Source: Hyposmocoma kahamanoa (taxonomy: Eukaryota; Arthropoda; Insecta; Lepidoptera; Cosmopterigidae). Taken from it: a stretch of DNA of 64,000 nt. The stretch covers positions 22,264,443 to 22,328,442 of the forward strand of contig NW_020653851.1 in NCBI RefSeq assembly GCF_003589595.1, written 5' to 3'. Positions within the stretch are counted from its first letter, which is position 1. Every line of letters starts with the position of its first letter. The notes below the pieces were generated by a model that was not told the origin of the DNA, made no database searches, and worked only from the letters and a program-made list of their open reading frames with translations. Made by a program: the position numbers and the translations under genes. Shown in pieces: positions 63,832 through 64,000 of this stretch.

Positions 63832-64000
63832 AACATCGACTCTAGTTTGCACTGTAATATAGAAACGCCAACAACTGACTTGTGTGTACGTCTTCGTATA
63901 TTCCAAAAATTTTCTGTAGTTATTGTAATAAAGATAACATCTCTAACAATGGCGTGCTGATGGTGTGGGGAAAAACAGCAAAAATCTAATTACAAAAACG
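63832..64000 (+). mobile_element. Family D copy D6, running off the window
   Basis: CATCGA at the left joins CTCTAGTTTGCACTG, so ~80 bp of the 5' part is deleted. The exon start reads ATGGCGTGCTGA because 10 bp is lost, giving an immediate stop. Confidence 0.8.

Noticed and set aside
63450..63836. 128-codon ORF on the minus strand
   Set aside because: It lies over a SINE-like repeat and AT-rich DNA, low-complexity composition, no recognised motif.
1..64000. CRISPR array, prophage, plasmid or other prokaryotic system
   Set aside because: No regularly spaced short repeats with unique spacers and no prokaryotic genes; the repeats present are dispersed transposons.

Overview
This is an AT-rich, eukaryotic, mostly intergenic window, most likely from a lepidopteran (moth or butterfly). 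The evidence is tRNA-headed SINEs, RTE-, CR1- and jockey-type LINE 3' ends, a mariner transposase, and a dispersed repeat starting AACCGACTTCAAAAA that I recall as common in Lepidoptera. I see no bacterial gene organisation, no CRISPR array, no rRNA and no convincing functional tRNA gene. There are two N gaps (15701-16100 and 30940-30949).

Genes. The one host gene I can support is on + at 38819-40921. It has two coding exons (38819-39109 and 40745-40921, 155 codons) and encodes a small protein resembling the uncharacterised CXorf65 family. Its 1.6-kb intron is filled with repeats and a broken PIF/Harbinger transposase start. Weaker candidates are a 77-codon single-TM ORF on - at 30144-30377, with a TATA-like box and a GC-rich patch upstream, a 68-codon ORF on - at 9723-9929, and a 66-codon ORF at 45800-46000 that is identical as far as an assembly gap in a second copy near 15.5 kb.

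Everything else is a dense, nested transposon landscape. I use letters for families. A: ~290-bp SINE-like repeat, about 27 copies or pieces. B: six 228-286-bp MITEs with TIR CATTGACTTACAA and 8-bp target duplications. C: tRNA-containing SINE. D: six copies of a P-element-like MITE that keep a THAP-domain first exon with its splice donor. E: the AACCGACTTC repeat. F: two MITEs with 4-bp duplications. J: foldback MITE. L: TTAA-flanked, piggyBac-like MITE. M, N, Q, I, O: repeats seen as pairs. S1 and K: tRNA-derived SINEs. There are also two hAT-like MITEs, another TTAA element, a mariner split by a LINE, and several RTE, CR1 and jockey-type LINE remnants.

Layout. 0-10 kb: LINE and SINE remnants, two TTAA elements, B1 and B2. 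11-17 kb: A and D nests, gap, foldback, hAT. 18-24 kb: microsatellite, RTE remnant, double hairpin, D2. 24.7-26.5 kb: mariner/LINE chimera. 27-38 kb: D3, F1, the TM ORF, hAT, RTE remnant, GC-rich tandem array, B4. 38.8-40.9 kb: host gene. 41-56 kb: SINE and LINE nests, B5, B6, a CR1-like LINE, D4, a local duplication and a three-layer composite repeat present twice. 56-64 kb: F2, L1, E/A/D5 nest, foldback, D6 running off the end. The insertion order can be read at many nests, so the window works as a relative timeline of transposon activity.
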